Shown: positions 17,036 to 25,763, numbered from the stretch's first letter. The stretch is DNA of 64,000 nt from Kribbella sp. VKM Ac-2568 (GCF_004345365.1 NZ_SLVF01000009.1:345480-409479), one strand, 5' to 3'. Made by a program: numbers and translations. Notes: a model not told the origin generated them from the letters alone.

Positions 17036-17295
17036 ACCCCGAACCCTAGCTGGTACGCCTTGCATGAGGTCCACCAAGGCCTGCTGAACCGGGGCCTGGC
17101 TGTACCGAACGACAGGAGGATGTTGCTCGCGAGGTGAACCTCCACGCGTACCGATTCGGTTGGTGCGCAGTGGGAACGCAGTACTTCCTGTCGTTGCGTC
17201 CGCAGCTCGCCCGTCCTCAGCAATTGCCGGGCACCGCTTCACCTTCAAACACCGCGGCGCCGGGGCCAACACACCTGCACCACGAACTGCGCGGG

Positions 17296-17333
17296 CCCTC
17301 GCGCCCGCCCCGGAGATAGGGCGGGCGCGAGGG
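17296..17333 (-). terminator. strong 15-bp hairpin terminator
   Basis: A perfect 15-bp stem (CCCTCGCGCCCGCCC ... GGGCGGGCGCGAGGG) with an 8-nt loop lies 11 nt beyond the stop of the secreted-protein gene (minus strand). The rest of the 308-nt gap (17036-17343) shows no gene I can support. Confidence 0.8.
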
Positions 17334-17343
17334 AGGCGACAGA

Positions 17344-17847
17344 TCAGCAGCCGCCGCAGTTGTAGTAGGTGATGTCCCAGTGGCTGCCTTCGTTGGCGTA
17401 GATGTTGCCGGCGCCGGAGCGCCACTGCTGGGCGCCGTCACCGCGGTTGGCGATGCGGGTGAAAGTGTTGCGGATGTAGTTGCTGACGCAGGTGTAGACG
17501 GAGATGTCGACCTTGTAGCCGTTGCGGTGGCTGTAGGTGCCGCTGGCGTGGCCGACCTCGGTGCCGCCGGTGATGTTCACGGCGCAGCCGCTCGCCTGCT
17601 TGAGGGTCCGGACGCCGTACACCGTGCTGTCGTTGATGTTCGTGAACGAGGTGCAGGTGGAGACGTTCCAGTCGGAGCAACCGCCGGTGGACGACCAGGT
17701 GATGCCGGCCGCGCGGAAGATCGAGGCGGCCTGCGAGTGGGTCATCTTGGTGAGCGCGGAGGCCTGCTCGACCGCGATCACGCCGGGCAGCAACCCGACG
17801 AGCACGGCGACGACGGGCACGACGACGCGACGTACGAAGGATTTCAT
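17344..17847 (-). CDS. small secreted protein with M15-peptidase-like metal-site pattern
   Basis: The product is 167 residues from ATG 17847. Residues 1-31 are a Sec signal peptide (KSFVRRVVVPVVAVLVGLLP ... ASA). The mature part has conserved Cys and the order HRNGYKVDIS then GSHWDITYY, matching the H-x6-D ... H-x-[DH] zinc arrangement of VanY/M15-type D,D-peptidases and the hedgehog-like fold. LTKMTHSQAASIFRAAGITW at the mature start is a common preface in actinobacterial secreted M15-like proteins. A peptidoglycan or peptide substrate is inferred. It ends in its own strong terminator. Confidence 0.6.
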   Translation of the reverse strand: MKSFVRRVVVPVVAVLVGLLPGVIAVEQASALTKMTHSQAASIFRAAGITWSSTGGCSDWNVSTCTSFTNINDSTVYGVRTLKQASGCAVNITGGTEVGHASGTYSHRNGYKVDISVYTCVSNYIRNTFTRIANRGDGAQQWRSGAGNIYANEGSHWDITYYNCGGC

Positions 17848-18035
17848 GGGAACTCCTGAAACTCGGGGCGGAGGGTTTCAAGGAGGGCCTTTCCCAGGAA
17901 AGTTGTTGACAAAACGTGAACAACGCAGAACGAGGGTCCGAACAAGGGCGCCGGAGAAGGCCGGACGGGAGCCGAGAGAACGGGGAGCCGGGCCGTGGCC
18001 AGTCGGCCCGGCTCCTCGACCGGGGACGCCTCAGA

Positions 18036-18211
18036 TCAGAAGTGAACGTCCGAGCACTGATAGAAGGCGTTCGCGGTGCCCGCGATGGTCCAGACGGCCG
18101 CTGCCCGGGAAGCCCTTCGGGCCCTCGGTGCTCTGCGGCTCCCACTGGATCTGGCCGCAGTTCTGCACCGTGCCGTTCGCGCAGTGCTTGGCGCGAACGA
18201 TTCGTGAGCAC
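18036..18211 (-). pseudogene. remnant of an AA10 chitin-active LPMO gene with the middle deleted
   Basis: Read on the minus strand, one frame gives CANGTVQNCGQIQWEPQS and then TEGPKGFPGSG, which closely follows the N-terminal region of AA10/chitin-binding type-4 LPMOs (compare CGAIQYEPQSVEGPDGFP in GbpA). About 10 nt later another frame gives AAVWTIAGTANAFYQCSDVHF and a stop, the usual C-terminal strand of the same fold (compare [20 protein letters not shown]). The central ~100 residues are missing. Upstream, a frame change near 18186 would restore SRQAL-CANGT. The signal peptide and N-terminal histidine are lost. Non-functional. Confidence 0.75.
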
Positions 18212-18225
18212 TCGCTTACAGAACG

Positions 18226-20340
18226 CTAGCTCGAAAGGCTGCCGATCAGGCGCCGGAGCCGCTGGTTGTTGGGCAGGTCCTCGATCAGCACCCCGCCGTC
18301 CGGCCCGCCCAGCGGGATGCGCCAGTTCGGGTATTCGTCGGTCGTGCCCGGCTGGTTCTGCGTCCGGCGCTCTCCCACGGCATCGGTCAGGGCGACGCCG
18401 ACCAGCTTGGCCGGCGTGTGCGCCACATACCGATGAAGGGCTTCGACGATGCGCTCGACGTCCCCGTCCGCATTGCCGAGCAGGTGCCGTTCACGCAATG
18501 CGGTGAGCCACGAGTCCCGCTCGGCCTCGTCCACGGCCAATTCCTCAGCCACAGGCCTGGTCAGCAATCCGAGCCGGTCCCGGAGCTCCACGTGATCCCC
18601 AGCCAGATAGCCCGCGGTCGGCGGCAGGTCATGTGTGGTCACCGTGGCCAGACAAAGCTCACGCCACCGCTCGGGCGGCAGCGGGTTCCCGTCCGCGTCC
18701 CGCTCGAACCACAGCACCGAAGTGCCCAGTACGCCGCGCTCGGTCAGGTAGTCCCGCACCCAAGGCTCGACCGTGCCGAGGTCCTCGCCAACCACGACCA
18801 CGCCGGCCCGGGACGCCTCGAGCACGAGGATCCCGATCAGCGCCTCGTGGTCGTACCGCACGTACGTGCCCTCGGTCGGCCGCTCGGGCGAGGTGACCCA
18901 CCAGAGCCGGAACAACCCGAGGATGTGGTCGATCCGCAGGCCACCGCCGTGCCGGATCACCGCGCGGACCAGGTCACGCCACGGCGCATACCCCGTGGCA
19001 GCGAGGGCATCCGGGCGCCAGGGCGGCTGCGACCAGTCCTGCCCCTGCTGGTTGAACGCGTCCGGCGGAGCGCCAACGTGGATCCCGGCGGCCAGCACCC
19101 GCTGCAGAGCCCACGCGTCCGCGCCGTCAGGGTGTACGCCGACCGCGAGGTCGTGCACGATCCCGAGCGACATCCCGGCCGACTTGGCGCGCGCCTGCGT
19201 CCGGGCGAGCTGCTCGTCGAGCTGCCACTGCAGCCAGCAGTGGAACTCCACCGCGTCCGCGTTTTCATTGCGGAAGGCAACGACATCCGGCGCGGCCGGG
19301 TCCTGCAGCTCCTCCGGCCACTTGCTCCACTCCGGCCCGTGCAGGTCCGAGATCGCCGCCCAGGTGGCGAAGTCGATCAGCCCCTGCCCCTCGCGGTCGC
19401 AGTACGCGCCGTACTCCGCGATCCGTCCGATCGACGGGCGGACGCCGAAGAGCAGCTGCAGGGCCTCGCGCTTGGCGGCCCAGACGGTGTCCCGGTCGAG
19501 CGCGGTCGCGTCCTCGTTCAGCACGCGGGTCTGCAGGCCGAGGGCCCGGACCCGGTCGCGCTCGGCCGGCGCGAGGTCGCCGTACTCGTCGATGTCCTCG
19601 ATCCGCAGGTACAGCGGGTTCGCGAACCGGCGGGAGGCCGGCAGGTACGGCGACGGCTCCATCCGCCCGGCGGTCTCCGCGGCGTGCAGCGGGTTCACCA
19701 GCATGAAGCCGGCGCCGAGGTCGTTCGCGGACCAGGCGGCCAGATCCGCGAGGTCGTGCAGGTCCCCGATCCCCCACGACCTGCGGGAGCGCACGGAGTA
19801 CAGCTGGAGGACCCAGCCCCAGGTCCGGTGCAGCTTCTGCGGCTCGAGCCGCTGCGGCGTGACGATCAGCGTGCTGACGGAGATCTCCGGGTTGCTGCCG
19901 ATCCGCGCGCACAGCCGGTGGTAGCCGAGCGGCAGGTCCCCGGGCAGCTGGAAGGTCGCCTCGCCGATCTGTACGCCGTCCACCCACTCCGGCTCGACCC
20001 AGTGGTCCTGCTGCGGGATGTCGCGGCGCTGGCCGCCGTCCTCCAAGTCGACCCACACCTCGGCAGCGGAGCCGTGCGGCAGATGTACTGCGAACCACGG
20101 CGTCCAGCCCTCGCGCATCACCACAGTGGCGGGCAACGTACGGCGCCAGCGCGCCAACTGGTGCTCCGCCAGCGCATCGGCGGCTCGCTCGGGACTGGAG
20201 GCGTCAACACCCAGAGCAGCCAGTACGGCGGAGACGACCTCGCTGGAGACCAGTACGTGTTTGCCCCGCCAGTCCCAGTACTCGGTCGCCACTCCATGCG
20301 CGACGGCTAGCTCTACAAGGGCCGGAGTGGGAGCAGTCAC
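18226..20340 (-). CDS. malQ: 4-alpha-glucanotransferase (amylomaltase)
   Basis: The product is 704 residues from GTG 20340 (VTAPTPALVELAVAHGVATE). The frame is open far upstream but without family similarity. GH77 signatures: an N-terminal beta-sandwich domain (~60-160), NPLHAAE, SPYLPASRRFANPLYLRIED, the nucleophile region GLRIDHILGLFRLWW, the acid/base region VVGEDLGTVEPWV, and TTHDLPPTAGYL. The enzyme disproportionates maltooligosaccharides in glycogen and maltodextrin metabolism, in the cytoplasm. The N-terminal extension before the barrel is typical of actinobacterial and enterobacterial MalQ. It is monocistronic, next to the LPMO remnant. Confidence 0.93.
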   Translation of the reverse strand: MTAPTPALVELAVAHGVATEYWDWRGKHVLVSSEVVSAVLAALGVDASSPERAADALAEHQLARWRRTLPATVVMREGWTPWFAVHLPHGSAAEVWVDLEDGGQRRDIPQQDHWVEPEWVDGVQIGEATFQLPGDLPLGYHRLCARIGSNPEISVSTLIVTPQRLEPQKLHRTWGWVLQLYSVRSRRSWGIGDLHDLADLAAWSANDLGAGFMLVNPLHAAETAGRMEPSPYLPASRRFANPLYLRIEDIDEYGDLAPAERDRVRALGLQTRVLNEDATALDRDTVWAAKREALQLLFGVRPSIGRIAEYGAYCDREGQGLIDFATWAAISDLHGPEWSKWPEELQDPAAPDVVAFRNENADAVEFHCWLQWQLDEQLARTQARAKSAGMSLGIVHDLAVGVHPDGADAWALQRVLAAGIHVGAPPDAFNQQGQDWSQPPWRPDALAATGYAPWRDLVRAVIRHGGGLRIDHILGLFRLWWVTSPERPTEGTYVRYDHEALIGILVLEASRAGVVVVGEDLGTVEPWVRDYLTERGVLGTSVLWFERDADGNPLPPERWRELCLATVTTHDLPPTAGYLAGDHVELRDRLGLLTRPVAEELAVDEAERDSWLTALRERHLLGNADGDVERIVEALHRYVAHTPAKLVGVALTDAVGERRTQNQPGTTDEYPNWRIPLGGPDGGVLIEDLPNNQRLRRLIGSLSS

Positions 20341-20538
20341 GCGTGCGAGTCTGCCGTATCCCGGGCCGGGCCACCGAACGGCGCGCGCCGCACACCCCAG
20401 ACGCGTCACCGCGCGGAGGCGTCCGGGCACACCCAGTCCCCCTCCAGCCCGAACGCGAAGCGCGGCTGCCGTCCGACCGGCGGGAGCCTTTACCCTTCGG
20501 TGAGCGAACGGGCAGTCGCGCCAGCAGAGGGGGTATGG

Positions 20539-22029
20539 ATGGAGAGGCCGCACGGGATCACACGGCGCACCACCCTGGGGTGGCTCGGCGCACTCGCAGT
20601 GGGCACGGCGGCCGCCAGTGGCTGCGAGGGCCCGTCCGCGAACAGCACCTCGGCAACCGGCGACTACAACCTCACGCACTGGGTCGCGGACCGCGGCGAC
20701 AACTACCTGGTCGGCCACCGCGGCGCCGGCGACGTGTTCCCCGAGCACAGCATGGAGTCCTACCAGGCAGCGGTCGACTGGGGTGCCCAGGCGATGGAGA
20801 TCAGCGTCGGCATCACCTCCGACAACGTGCTCGTCTGCCTGCACGACCTCACCCTCGACCGGACCACCACTCTGACCGGCAACCTGCGCGCCACCACGTA
20901 CGACGCCATACGGGACGGGTGGCTCGACATCCCCCGGCTCGGCCCGGCCTGGCAGAACAAGGCCAAGATCCCGCTGTTCGAGGACGTACTGCGGACGTTC
21001 GGCGGCCGGGTGATCCTGTGCGTCGAGGCCAAGGACGACCGGGCGCACGGGCCGATGATGTCGATGATCGCCAAGTACGGGCTCGAGACGTCGGTGATGC
21101 TGAAGACCTACTTCAAGAGCAAACGGATCACCGAGGCCAAGGGCGCCGGGCTGGGCGTGTTCGCCTACTTCACCACGCCGGCCGAGATGACGGTCGACGC
21201 GATCCGGACGGTGGCGAGCAAGTTGTCGCCGGGCACCGACGCCATCGTGGTGCCGAACTCCGGCCCGGGCGGTTACCTCGCGCCCGAACTCGCCGACGCC
21301 GCCGTGGCCACGGGGCTCCCGGTCTGGCCGTATCCCCTGCACAGGCGCTCGGACGTGACCCACTACAAGGCGCTCGGCATGCCCGGCGCGGTCACCTCGA
21401 ACATCGGCTACCTGCTCGCCAAGACCAAGGTCGACGTCACCGACCAGTGGGCCACCGGCGCTGTCGTGCCGGGCGAGCTCACCCGCGATCCGTACGACGA
21501 GCGGTTCGCTGTCGGGTGGGGCAAGGACGGCACCATCCTGCTCGGTGCCCAGAAGACGCAGCACTTCCTCACCCTCGGCAACCTCGGCCCGATCACCGCG
21601 CCGAGCTACTCGGTGGAGTTCCAGGCCTCTTACGCCACCCTGCCTGCAGACCCGACCGCCAACCTCACCCTGGCCTTCGGACATCAGGACGACGCGTACT
21701 ACGAACACCATCTGGGCGCGGGCAGCGGCTACCACGCGGTCCTGCAGGCCGACGGGCAACTCGGTCTGTACGCGCACCGCAAGGGCAAGGCCGCGGGGAC
21801 CAAGCTGGCCACCAAGAAGACCGCCGCGCCCTTCCGTGGCGAGTGGCTGTCCCTCCGGCTCGAGGTCACCCCGACCCAACTCACCTGGACCCGGCTGGAC
21901 CAGTCCGCCAAGGTCCCGCCCAAAGTGACCGTCATCGACAAGGCGTACCGCGGCGGCTACCTGCACATCGGCCGAGGCTCCACCGACGGCGTCCTGGCCC
22001 TGCGCGGCCTGAAGGTGTCGACCCTCTAG
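20539..22029 (+). CDS. Tat-exported lipoprotein, glycerophosphodiester phosphodiesterase-like
   Basis: The product is 496 residues. ATG 20539 follows AGAGGGGG and starts exactly at a twin-arginine signal (ITRRTTLGWLGALAVG) ending in a lipobox (AASGC), so it should be a Tat-exported lipoprotein; an upstream GTG would spoil the signal. The GDPD domain begins VGHRGAGDVFPEHSMESYQ and has CLHDLTLDRTT. In place of the usual E-x-D metal motif it reads MEISV, so one metal ligand appears to be lost. A C-terminal beta-sandwich (~330-496) resembles concanavalin-like lectin domains. Activity on glycerophosphodiesters is likely from family but uncertain because of that change. The stop shares CTAG with the convergent membrane gene. 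Confidence 0.83.
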   Translation: MERPHGITRRTTLGWLGALAVGTAAASGCEGPSANSTSATGDYNLTHWVADRGDNYLVGHRGAGDVFPEHSMESYQAAVDWGAQAMEISVGITSDNVLVCLHDLTLDRTTTLTGNLRATTYDAIRDGWLDIPRLGPAWQNKAKIPLFEDVLRTFGGRVILCVEAKDDRAHGPMMSMIAKYGLETSVMLKTYFKSKRITEAKGAGLGVFAYFTTPAEMTVDAIRTVASKLSPGTDAIVVPNSGPGGYLAPELADAAVATGLPVWPYPLHRRSDVTHYKALGMPGAVTSNIGYLLAKTKVDVTDQWATGAVVPGELTRDPYDERFAVGWGKDGTILLGAQKTQHFLTLGNLGPITAPSYSVEFQASYATLPADPTANLTLAFGHQDDAYYEHHLGAGSGYHAVLQADGQLGLYAHRKGKAAGTKLATKKTAAPFRGEWLSLRLEVTPTQLTWTRLDQSAKVPPKVTVIDKAYRGGYLHIGRGSTDGVLALRGLKVSTL

Positions 22030-23021
22030 CCAGGAACCCTTCGTTGGCGGCGACTCAGCAGCAGTACTGCGACCAGCAGCACCGCGCTGGCCACCACGAG
22101 CCCGATGGCCACCCCTGCCATGTTGTCGGTCAACTGGTAGAGCGCGGTCGGCCAGATGACCAGCAGGATGGAGCACCCGACCACCGCGTACGCCGAAGCG
22201 TGGCGGCGGCCGTACGCGACGAGCAGCGCCGCGGGTCCCGCGGTACCGACGACAAGGGCCATCACCTCGCCGCGGTCCTGGATCAGCCAGCAGATCGAGG
22301 AGCTGAACATGGCGGCACCCGCGAGGGACCAGGCGGTCACCTGATCCCGGACCAGGCCGAGGATCGCCATCACGAACGCCACCAGGATGAACCCGGTGCC
22401 GGCGACCCCGGCCGCGTTGGTGGTCGCCTGGCCGGCCGGCGTGAGCAGGTCCGCCGTAACCACCAGCACCCCGACCGCGAGAATCCCGAACGTTGCCACT
22501 AGCAACGATGAGCCGCCGAGCCACCAGACTCCCAGCGCGGCGATGGCCAGCGCCACGGCTACTCCGACGACGCGACCCGTCACGCCCTCGACCGCGACGT
22601 ACACGGCGAAACCGGCCACGCAGCACCCGAGTGAGGCCAGCGCGGAGCTGAGTTGGTCACCTCTGCGGAGCAACGCGAGCACCACGGCGACACCGAGCAG
22701 GATGACGGCGGCGCTGGTTCCGGTGCCGATCCGGGCCGCACGGCCCATCTCGCCCCAGTTTGCGACCGTGAGAAGGGCCACAGCGCCCAGCAGCAAGGCA
22801 CCGCCGATGTAGCCGAGCACCTCGGTCAAGGCCGACGAGTGCGTTGCGGTGGGTGGCTGCCGTGAGGTCCTGGGGGTGGTCGGCTCGGAAGACCCTTGTG
22901 TGGAGGCGGGAGCGGTGTCGAAGTCCGCAGCGGCGGCGGACCGCAGCGCGTCGGCCTGGTACTGACGCAGAACACCCGCGCTCACCAGCCTGGTCAGCTC
23001 GTCATCGAGCCGGCTCGGCAT
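22026..23021 (-). CDS. DUF2157-like multi-pass membrane protein
   Basis: The product is 331 residues from ATG 23021. The N-terminus (LDDELTRLVSAGVLRQYQADAL) has the helical preface of DUF2157 proteins, followed by a Thr/Ser/Pro linker (~36-65) and about nine or ten hydrophobic helices to the end. The C-terminal RRQRR tail should be cytoplasmic. It is convergent with the GDPD gene (4-nt overlap) and divergent from mscS. Function unknown. Confidence 0.75.
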   Translation of the reverse strand: MPSRLDDELTRLVSAGVLRQYQADALRSAAAADFDTAPASTQGSSEPTTPRTSRQPPTATHSSALTEVLGYIGGALLLGAVALLTVANWGEMGRAARIGTGTSAAVILLGVAVVLALLRRGDQLSSALASLGCCVAGFAVYVAVEGVTGRVVGVAVALAIAALGVWWLGGSSLLVATFGILAVGVLVVTADLLTPAGQATTNAAGVAGTGFILVAFVMAILGLVRDQVTAWSLAGAAMFSSSICWLIQDRGEVMALVVGTAGPAALLVAYGRRHASAYAVVGCSILLVIWPTALYQLTDNMAGVAIGLVVASAVLLVAVLLLSRRQRRVPG

Positions 23022-23100
23022 GACCGTTTCTCCTCCTCGCGCTTTCCGGGGTCTGGGGATGCGGCGATCCTGGCGGTGATCACTACAGTAGGGCGGCGAG

Positions 23101-23943
23101 ATGCCTATTCTGCTCAGTTACCCCGTGTCCCTGCTCAGTCACCCTCTGTTCTCCGTGCCCCAGAGCTTCCCGACGTTCATCCGCAGAGGGAACGACGGCA
23201 AGCTCGAAGTGACCGACCAGATCATCACGGTCCCGGCCCGGATCCTCGGCCTGATCCTCGCCTTCTTCGTGCTCCGCTGGATCCTGCACAAGGCCATCCG
23301 CCGGTTCGCCCGGCCGCCCGGCAACGGCGCTGTCGCCGGGGTGCTGGCCAAGTCCAAGCGCGGTCAGGAATTCGTCGAGCAGACCCTGCTCAGCGAACGC
23401 CGGACCCAGCGGGCGGAGACCATCGCGTCACTACTCTGCAGCACCGTCACGATCGTGCTGACCGCGATACTGGTGGTGATGGTGATGGCCGAGCTCGGCT
23501 TCAACATCCTGCCGGTGGTCGCGTCCGCGAGCATCATCGGCGTGGTCCTCGGCTTCGGCGCCCAGACGCTGGTGAAGGACTTCCTGGCCGGCGTCTTCAT
23601 GATCTTCGAGGACCAGTACGGCGTCGGCGACCTGGTCGACATGGAGAAGGCCACCGGCGTGGTCGAGGCGGTCGGCCTGCGGGTCACCCGACTGCGGGGC
23701 GAGGACGGCACCACCTGGTACGTCCGCAACGGCGAGGTGCTCCGGGTCGGCAACCTGACCACCCGCGACCCCGACGCGCCCACCACCAAGTCCACCGGCG
23801 TCGGCAGCGCCGCCGAGGCAGCCGACAACCCACCCCACCTGGACCAGCCGACCGAATCCACACCTCCGCGCGAAACCCGCCCGGTCGACCACACCACCGC
23901 CAGTCCAGGCGCAGGTCCCAGAGGCCACGAACCAGACGCCTGA
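23101..23943 (+). CDS. small-conductance mechanosensitive channel (MscS family)
   Basis: The product is 280 residues from ATG 23101. Hydrophobic helices lie near residues 40-60 and 110-150, then the pore helix and beta-domain GVVLGFGAQTLVKDFLAGVF, MIFEDQYGVGDLVDM, TTWYVRNGEVLRVGN. This is the conserved MscS core with a short C-terminal domain; the last ~60 residues are Pro/Thr-rich and disordered. It releases osmolytes on hypo-osmotic shock. It is followed by a bidirectional terminator. Confidence 0.92.
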   Translation: MPILLSYPVSLLSHPLFSVPQSFPTFIRRGNDGKLEVTDQIITVPARILGLILAFFVLRWILHKAIRRFARPPGNGAVAGVLAKSKRGQEFVEQTLLSERRTQRAETIASLLCSTVTIVLTAILVVMVMAELGFNILPVVASASIIGVVLGFGAQTLVKDFLAGVFMIFEDQYGVGDLVDMEKATGVVEAVGLRVTRLRGEDGTTWYVRNGEVLRVGNLTTRDPDAPTTKSTGVGSAAEAADNPPHLDQPTESTPPRETRPVDHTTASPGAGPRGHEPDA

Positions 23944-23960
23944 CAGAGGCGAGACAGGCG

Positions 23961-23993
23961 ACGGCGCCGGTCCCCCGAGGGGGCCGGCGCCGT
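23961..23993. terminator. bidirectional terminator between mscS and osmC genes
   Basis: ACGGCGCCGG-TCCCCCGAGGGGG-CCGGCGCCGT is a near-perfect 33-nt inverted repeat lying between two convergent genes, 17 nt past the mscS stop and 18 nt from the osmC stop. Confidence 0.82.
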
Positions 23994-24011
23994 TCGTAGT
24001 ACTGGCTGACG

Positions 24012-24443
24012 TCAGGCGGTGAAGGTGACGTCCAGGGTGATCGTGGTGCCGGTCAGCGCCTGGGAGACCGGGCAGTTCTTCTTGGCCTCCTCGGCGAACT
24101 GGGCGAACTCGTCCGCGGTCAGACCGGCGACCTTGCCGTTCACCGACAGAACGATGCCGGTGATGCCCTCACCCGGCTGGAAGGTCACGTCGGCGGTGGT
24201 GTCGATCGACTCCGGCGCGTGGCCGGCGCCGGCCAGCGCGTGCGCCAGCGCCATCGAGAAGCAGGTCGAGTGCGCGGCGGCGATCAGCTCCTCCGGGCTG
24301 GTCTTGCCCCCGGCCTTGTCCTGGGACCGGGCGGCCCAGGTCACGTCGAAGGTGCCGAGGCCCGACGACTCGAGGTTGACCTGACCGGCCCCCTCCAGCA
24401 GCGAACCTTCCCAGTGGGCCTTGGCGGTGCGGGTAGCGGCCAT
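24012..24443 (-). CDS. OsmC/Ohr family peroxiredoxin
   Basis: The product is 143 residues from ATG 24443. Both catalytic cysteines are present in their usual context: AAAHSTCFSMALAHAL near residue 60 and KNCPVSQALTG near 125. The GKTSPEELIAAA region is typical of OsmC (SACOL1771-type). It reduces organic hydroperoxides in the cytoplasm. The globin gene lies 21 nt upstream on the same strand, so these may form a stress-related operon with the thioesterases. Confidence 0.92.
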   Translation of the reverse strand: MAATRTAKAHWEGSLLEGAGQVNLESSGLGTFDVTWAARSQDKAGGKTSPEELIAAAHSTCFSMALAHALAGAGHAPESIDTTADVTFQPGEGITGIVLSVNGKVAGLTADEFAQFAEEAKKNCPVSQALTGTTITLDVTFTA

Positions 24444-24464
24444 GCTCGTTGTCTCTCCTAAGGC

Positions 24465-24884
24465 TCAGTTGCCGGACACGTCGATCGCGCCCGGGTACTG
24501 CGGTTCGTCGGTGTTCACCATGCTTTGTGCCGCCATCACCAGGTACGTCCAGATCTCCTGGTCACGGTCCGGCTCCAGCTTGATCTCGTCGAGGGCGGCT
24601 CGCATGTGTCCCAGCCAGCGGTCCCGTGCGCTCGGGGTGACGGCGAACGGGTTGTGCCGCATCCGCAGCCGGGGGTGTCCGCGCTGCTCGGAATAGGTCC
24701 GCGGCCCGCCCCAGTACTGCACCAGGAACATCCGGAAGCGCTCCTCGGCCGGGCCGAGGTCCTCCTCCGGGTACAGCGCGCGCAACTCCGGGTCGGCGGC
24801 GACACCGCGGTAGAACGCGGCCACCAATCGGTGGAAGGTGTCGGCTCCCCCGACGGCGTCGTAGAAACTCTGTGGCTCGCTCAT
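24465..24884 (-). CDS. group II truncated haemoglobin (GlbO/TrHbO type)
   Basis: The product is 139 residues from ATG 24884. It begins SFYDAVGGADTFHRLVAAFY and has DPELRALYPEEDLGPAEERF, then FLVQYWGGPRTYSEQRGHPR, RMRHNPFAV with the proximal His, and DRWLGHM with the Trp G8 that marks group II. It binds O2 or NO and has peroxidase-type roles in the family. Located 13 nt after the end of the thioesterase gene and before osmC, all on the minus strand. Confidence 0.92.
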   Translation of the reverse strand: MSEPQSFYDAVGGADTFHRLVAAFYRGVAADPELRALYPEEDLGPAEERFRMFLVQYWGGPRTYSEQRGHPRLRMRHNPFAVTPSARDRWLGHMRAALDEIKLEPDRDQEIWTYLVMAAQSMVNTDEPQYPGAIDVSGN

Positions 24885-24897
24885 CGCTCCCAGTGTC

Positions 24898-25320
24898 TCA
24901 ACTCGCCGAAACGTGCCGACCGAGGGCTGCCCGCTCGGTCTCGCCCAGCGGCCGCTTGGCCTGCGTCTCGCCGTCCACCGCGACGATCACCGAGACCGCC
25001 TTGGCGTAGACGATCTCGGCCTCCCCGCCCCGGTCGACGATCCGCGAGCCCAGCGTGTACGACGTGGTGCCGATCGACTCGACCCACACGTCCACGTCGT
25101 ACGGCGGGTGCCGGAGCAGGATCGGGCGCAGGTAGTCGACGGTCTGGCTGACCAGCACACACGGGTACTCCGTGAAGTAGTCGCCCACGCCAGTGCCGAC
25201 CACCTCGGCCAGGAACAGGATCCGGGCCTCCTGCAGGTAGTCGAAGTACCGGACGTTGTTCACGTGGTCGTAGGAGTCGATGTCCGACCAGCGGACCAGG
25301 ACCGGATGGGTGAAGCTCAT
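24898..25320 (-). CDS. acyl-CoA thioesterase (4HBT hot-dog fold), paralogue A
   Basis: The product is 140 residues from ATG 25320; that ATG overlaps the upstream thioesterase stop (ATGA), and there is no family similarity upstream. The 4-hydroxybenzoyl-CoA thioesterase-type helix motif is RWSDIDSYDHVNNVRYFDYL, with the conserved Asp and HVNN. It would hydrolyse an acyl-CoA; the substrate is unknown. It directly follows paralogue B, with which it shares the same core motif. Confidence 0.87.
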   Translation of the reverse strand: MSFTHPVLVRWSDIDSYDHVNNVRYFDYLQEARILFLAEVVGTGVGDYFTEYPCVLVSQTVDYLRPILLRHPPYDVDVWVESIGTTSYTLGSRIVDRGGEAEIVYAKAVSVIVAVDGETQAKRPLGETERAALGRHVSAS

Positions 25321-25763
25321 GAGCCCACCAGCTTCGACAGGGCCTCGCGCTCCACCGGGGAGATCCGGCGCAACCGGTTCGCGGCGAAGTCGAACGGGAC
25401 CAGCCGGGTCCGCGCCTCGACGTACGTCCGGCGCGGTTCGGCGTCGAGGATCTCGTAGTCGACGGTGAAGGAGGCAGCCTTGATCTCGCTGATCCACAGC
25501 TCGATCCGGACCGGATCGGCGCGGAAGACCAGCGGGGCGCGGTACTGCACCTCGTGCCGGGCCACCAGCAGTCCCGTCTCCAGGTCGTCGGCGCCGAGTT
25601 CCTTGGCGGTCCGGAAGAGGAAGTCCACCCGGGCGTCCTGCAGATAGTCGACGTACCGGCCGTTGTTCACGTGGCCGAGCGCGTCCATGTCGCCCCAGCG
25701 GAGCGGGCAGTGATAGACGTGTCGGTTGTGGGGCTCGCTGTGATCATCGTTGTGATCATGCAC
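25317..25763 (-). CDS. acyl-CoA thioesterase (4HBT hot-dog fold), paralogue B
   Basis: The product is about 148 residues from GTG 25763. The N-terminus (VHDHNDDHSEPHNRHVYH) is unusually His/Asp-rich; a start closer to the fold cannot be excluded. The motif RWGDMDALGHVNNGRYVDYL aligns with paralogue A, so the pair is probably an old tandem duplication. The stop overlaps the start of paralogue A by 4 nt. It is divergent from the FabG-like gene, with about 130 nt of shared promoter region. Confidence 0.83.
   Translation of the reverse strand: MHDHNDDHSEPHNRHVYHCPLRWGDMDALGHVNNGRYVDYLQDARVDFLFRTAKELGADDLETGLLVARHEVQYRAPLVFRADPVRIELWISEIKAASFTVDYEILDAEPRRTYVEARTRLVPFDFAANRLRRISPVEREALSKLVGS

Noticed and set aside
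17036..17295. Possible small gene in the gap after the CtaJ-like gene
   Set aside because: Short frames on either strand lack ribosome sites and family features.
20343..22502. 719-codon plus-strand frame over the GDPD gene
   Set aside because: Frame-shifted shadow, Arg/Pro-rich; the GDPD frame has a Tat signal, lipobox and catalytic motifs.
20341..22626. N-terminal extension of malQ to a 1466-residue protein
   Set aside because: The extra frame runs antisense through the GDPD gene and has no similarity to GH77; GTG 20340 gives the canonical N-terminus.
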